Made by a program: the position numbers and the translations under genes | Shown here: one piece after another, positions 63,874-64,000 of the stretch | How the letters are laid out: the number at the start of each line of letters is the position of its first letter | How positions within the stretch are numbered: the first letter of the stretch is position 1 | Source: Rhizobium croatiense | GTDB taxonomy: Bacteria; Pseudomonadota; Alphaproteobacteria; Rhizobiales; Rhizobiaceae | Assembly: GCF_019793465.1 (NCBI RefSeq) | Contig: NZ_JAILYJ010000022.1 | Span: 38,052-102,051, forward strand | Reading direction: 5' to 3' | Length of the DNA: 64,000 bases | The notes under the pieces: model-generated | What the model saw: the letters and a program-made list of their open reading frames with translations, nothing else | Told to the model about the DNA's origin: nothing | The model's database searches: none

Positions 63874-64000
63874 GTAAGCCCACGGTGAAGGCCGTCTTGC
63901 GATAGAGGGCTTCTGACTGCCAGTCCTAGTGGTAACACTAGGAGTAGTCATATGACGAAGCATCCAATTGAGGTGATCACGTCTGTAGAGCGCCGTCGGC
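63874..64000 (+). mobile_element. IS66-family element, left end, cut by the window
   Basis: GTAAGCCCACGGTGAAGGCC at 63874 resembles the GTAAGC-type terminal repeat of IS66 elements of rhizobia. The first gene of the element starts 78 bases later. The rest lies outside the window, so completeness is unknown. Confidence 0.7.
63952..64000 (+). CDS. tnpA: IS66 TnpA-like protein, N-terminal fragment
   Basis: The ATG at 63952 starts MTKHPIEVITSVERRR, the typical opening of the small IS66 OrfA (TnpA) protein. Only 16 codons are in the window. Confidence 0.7.
   Translation, partial: MTKHPIEVITSVERRR

Noticed and set aside
1..64000. CRISPR array, tRNA, rRNA, phage genes or replication origin
   Set aside because: No regular direct repeats with spacers, no tRNA- or rRNA-like sequence and no rep/par genes were recognised.

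Overview
The window looks like an accessory replicon (plasmid, megaplasmid or genomic island) of a Rhizobiaceae bacterium (Rhizobium/Sinorhizobium/Agrobacterium group). This is inferred from the style of the proteins: tandem CUT2 sugar-type ABC transporters, FadR-type GntR regulators, chemoreceptors with a C-terminal xWxxF tether, and PAS-GGDEF-EAL proteins. It also rests on the debris of IS66, IS256, IS630 and a group II intron inserted in an IS630 transposase, an arrangement known from RmInt1 in Sinorhizobium meliloti. No rRNA, tRNA, CRISPR array or replication origin was seen.

The main signal is one regulon. A 19-bp element, consensus TTGACAGATTGTCTGATAA, occurs at 15 places between 5.6 and 48.8 kb, almost always just upstream of a catabolic operon. 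Its first six bases are a perfect sigma70 -35 box (TTGACA). Its last eleven (TTGTCTGATAA; best copy TTGTCGGACAA) fit the TNGTNNNACNA operator known for FadR/FCD-type GntR regulators. The window carries two very similar FCD GntR regulators (5718-6398 and 34325-35014) with the same recognition helix, and each has an inverted copy of the element in its own promoter.

Layout: 1-5.5 kb is decayed DNA: a partial peptidase-like gene, a broken DUF3141 gene, and a hipBA-type toxin-antitoxin with an intact antitoxin and a wrecked toxin. 5.6-15.8 kb holds the first GntR regulator and a catabolic/transport operon: beta-hydroxyacid dehydrogenase, CMD-family protein, small SCP2-like protein, alpha/beta hydrolase, CUT2 ABC transporter, aldehyde dehydrogenase. 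15.8-17.8 kb is a group II intron/IS630 remnant. 18-31 kb is a sensory block: two chemoreceptors, AraC regulator, SDR-like protein, orphan binding protein, PAS-GGDEF-EAL. 31.3-36.4 kb has two metallo-beta-lactamase hydrolases, an alcohol dehydrogenase, the second GntR regulator and a fused SCP2-like/hydrolase protein. 36.4-37.7 kb is a broken IS256. 38-48.7 kb is the oxidative core: SDR, flavin reductase, second CMD protein, RutA-like flavin monooxygenase, third binding protein, aminotransferase, GFA protein, FMN reductase, RibBA, alcohol dehydrogenase and phosphoglycerate mutase. 48.8-56.4 kb is a second CUT2 transporter with an alcohol dehydrogenase, an ABM monooxygenase and an NDH-2-like flavoprotein. 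56.7-63.7 kb is a second sensory block (AraC, chemoreceptor, PAS-GGDEF-EAL). An IS66 element begins at 63.87 kb and runs off the end.

Together the genes read as one integrated system: sensing and chemotaxis, two uptake systems, a two-component flavin-dependent oxygenase with its own flavin supply (FMN reductase plus RibBA), ring or lactone opening by several hydrolases, and oxidation of alcohols and aldehydes, under a GntR switch. The substrate cannot be read from the sequence. A cyclic compound that is oxygenated and then opened as a lactone or ester is a reasonable inference.
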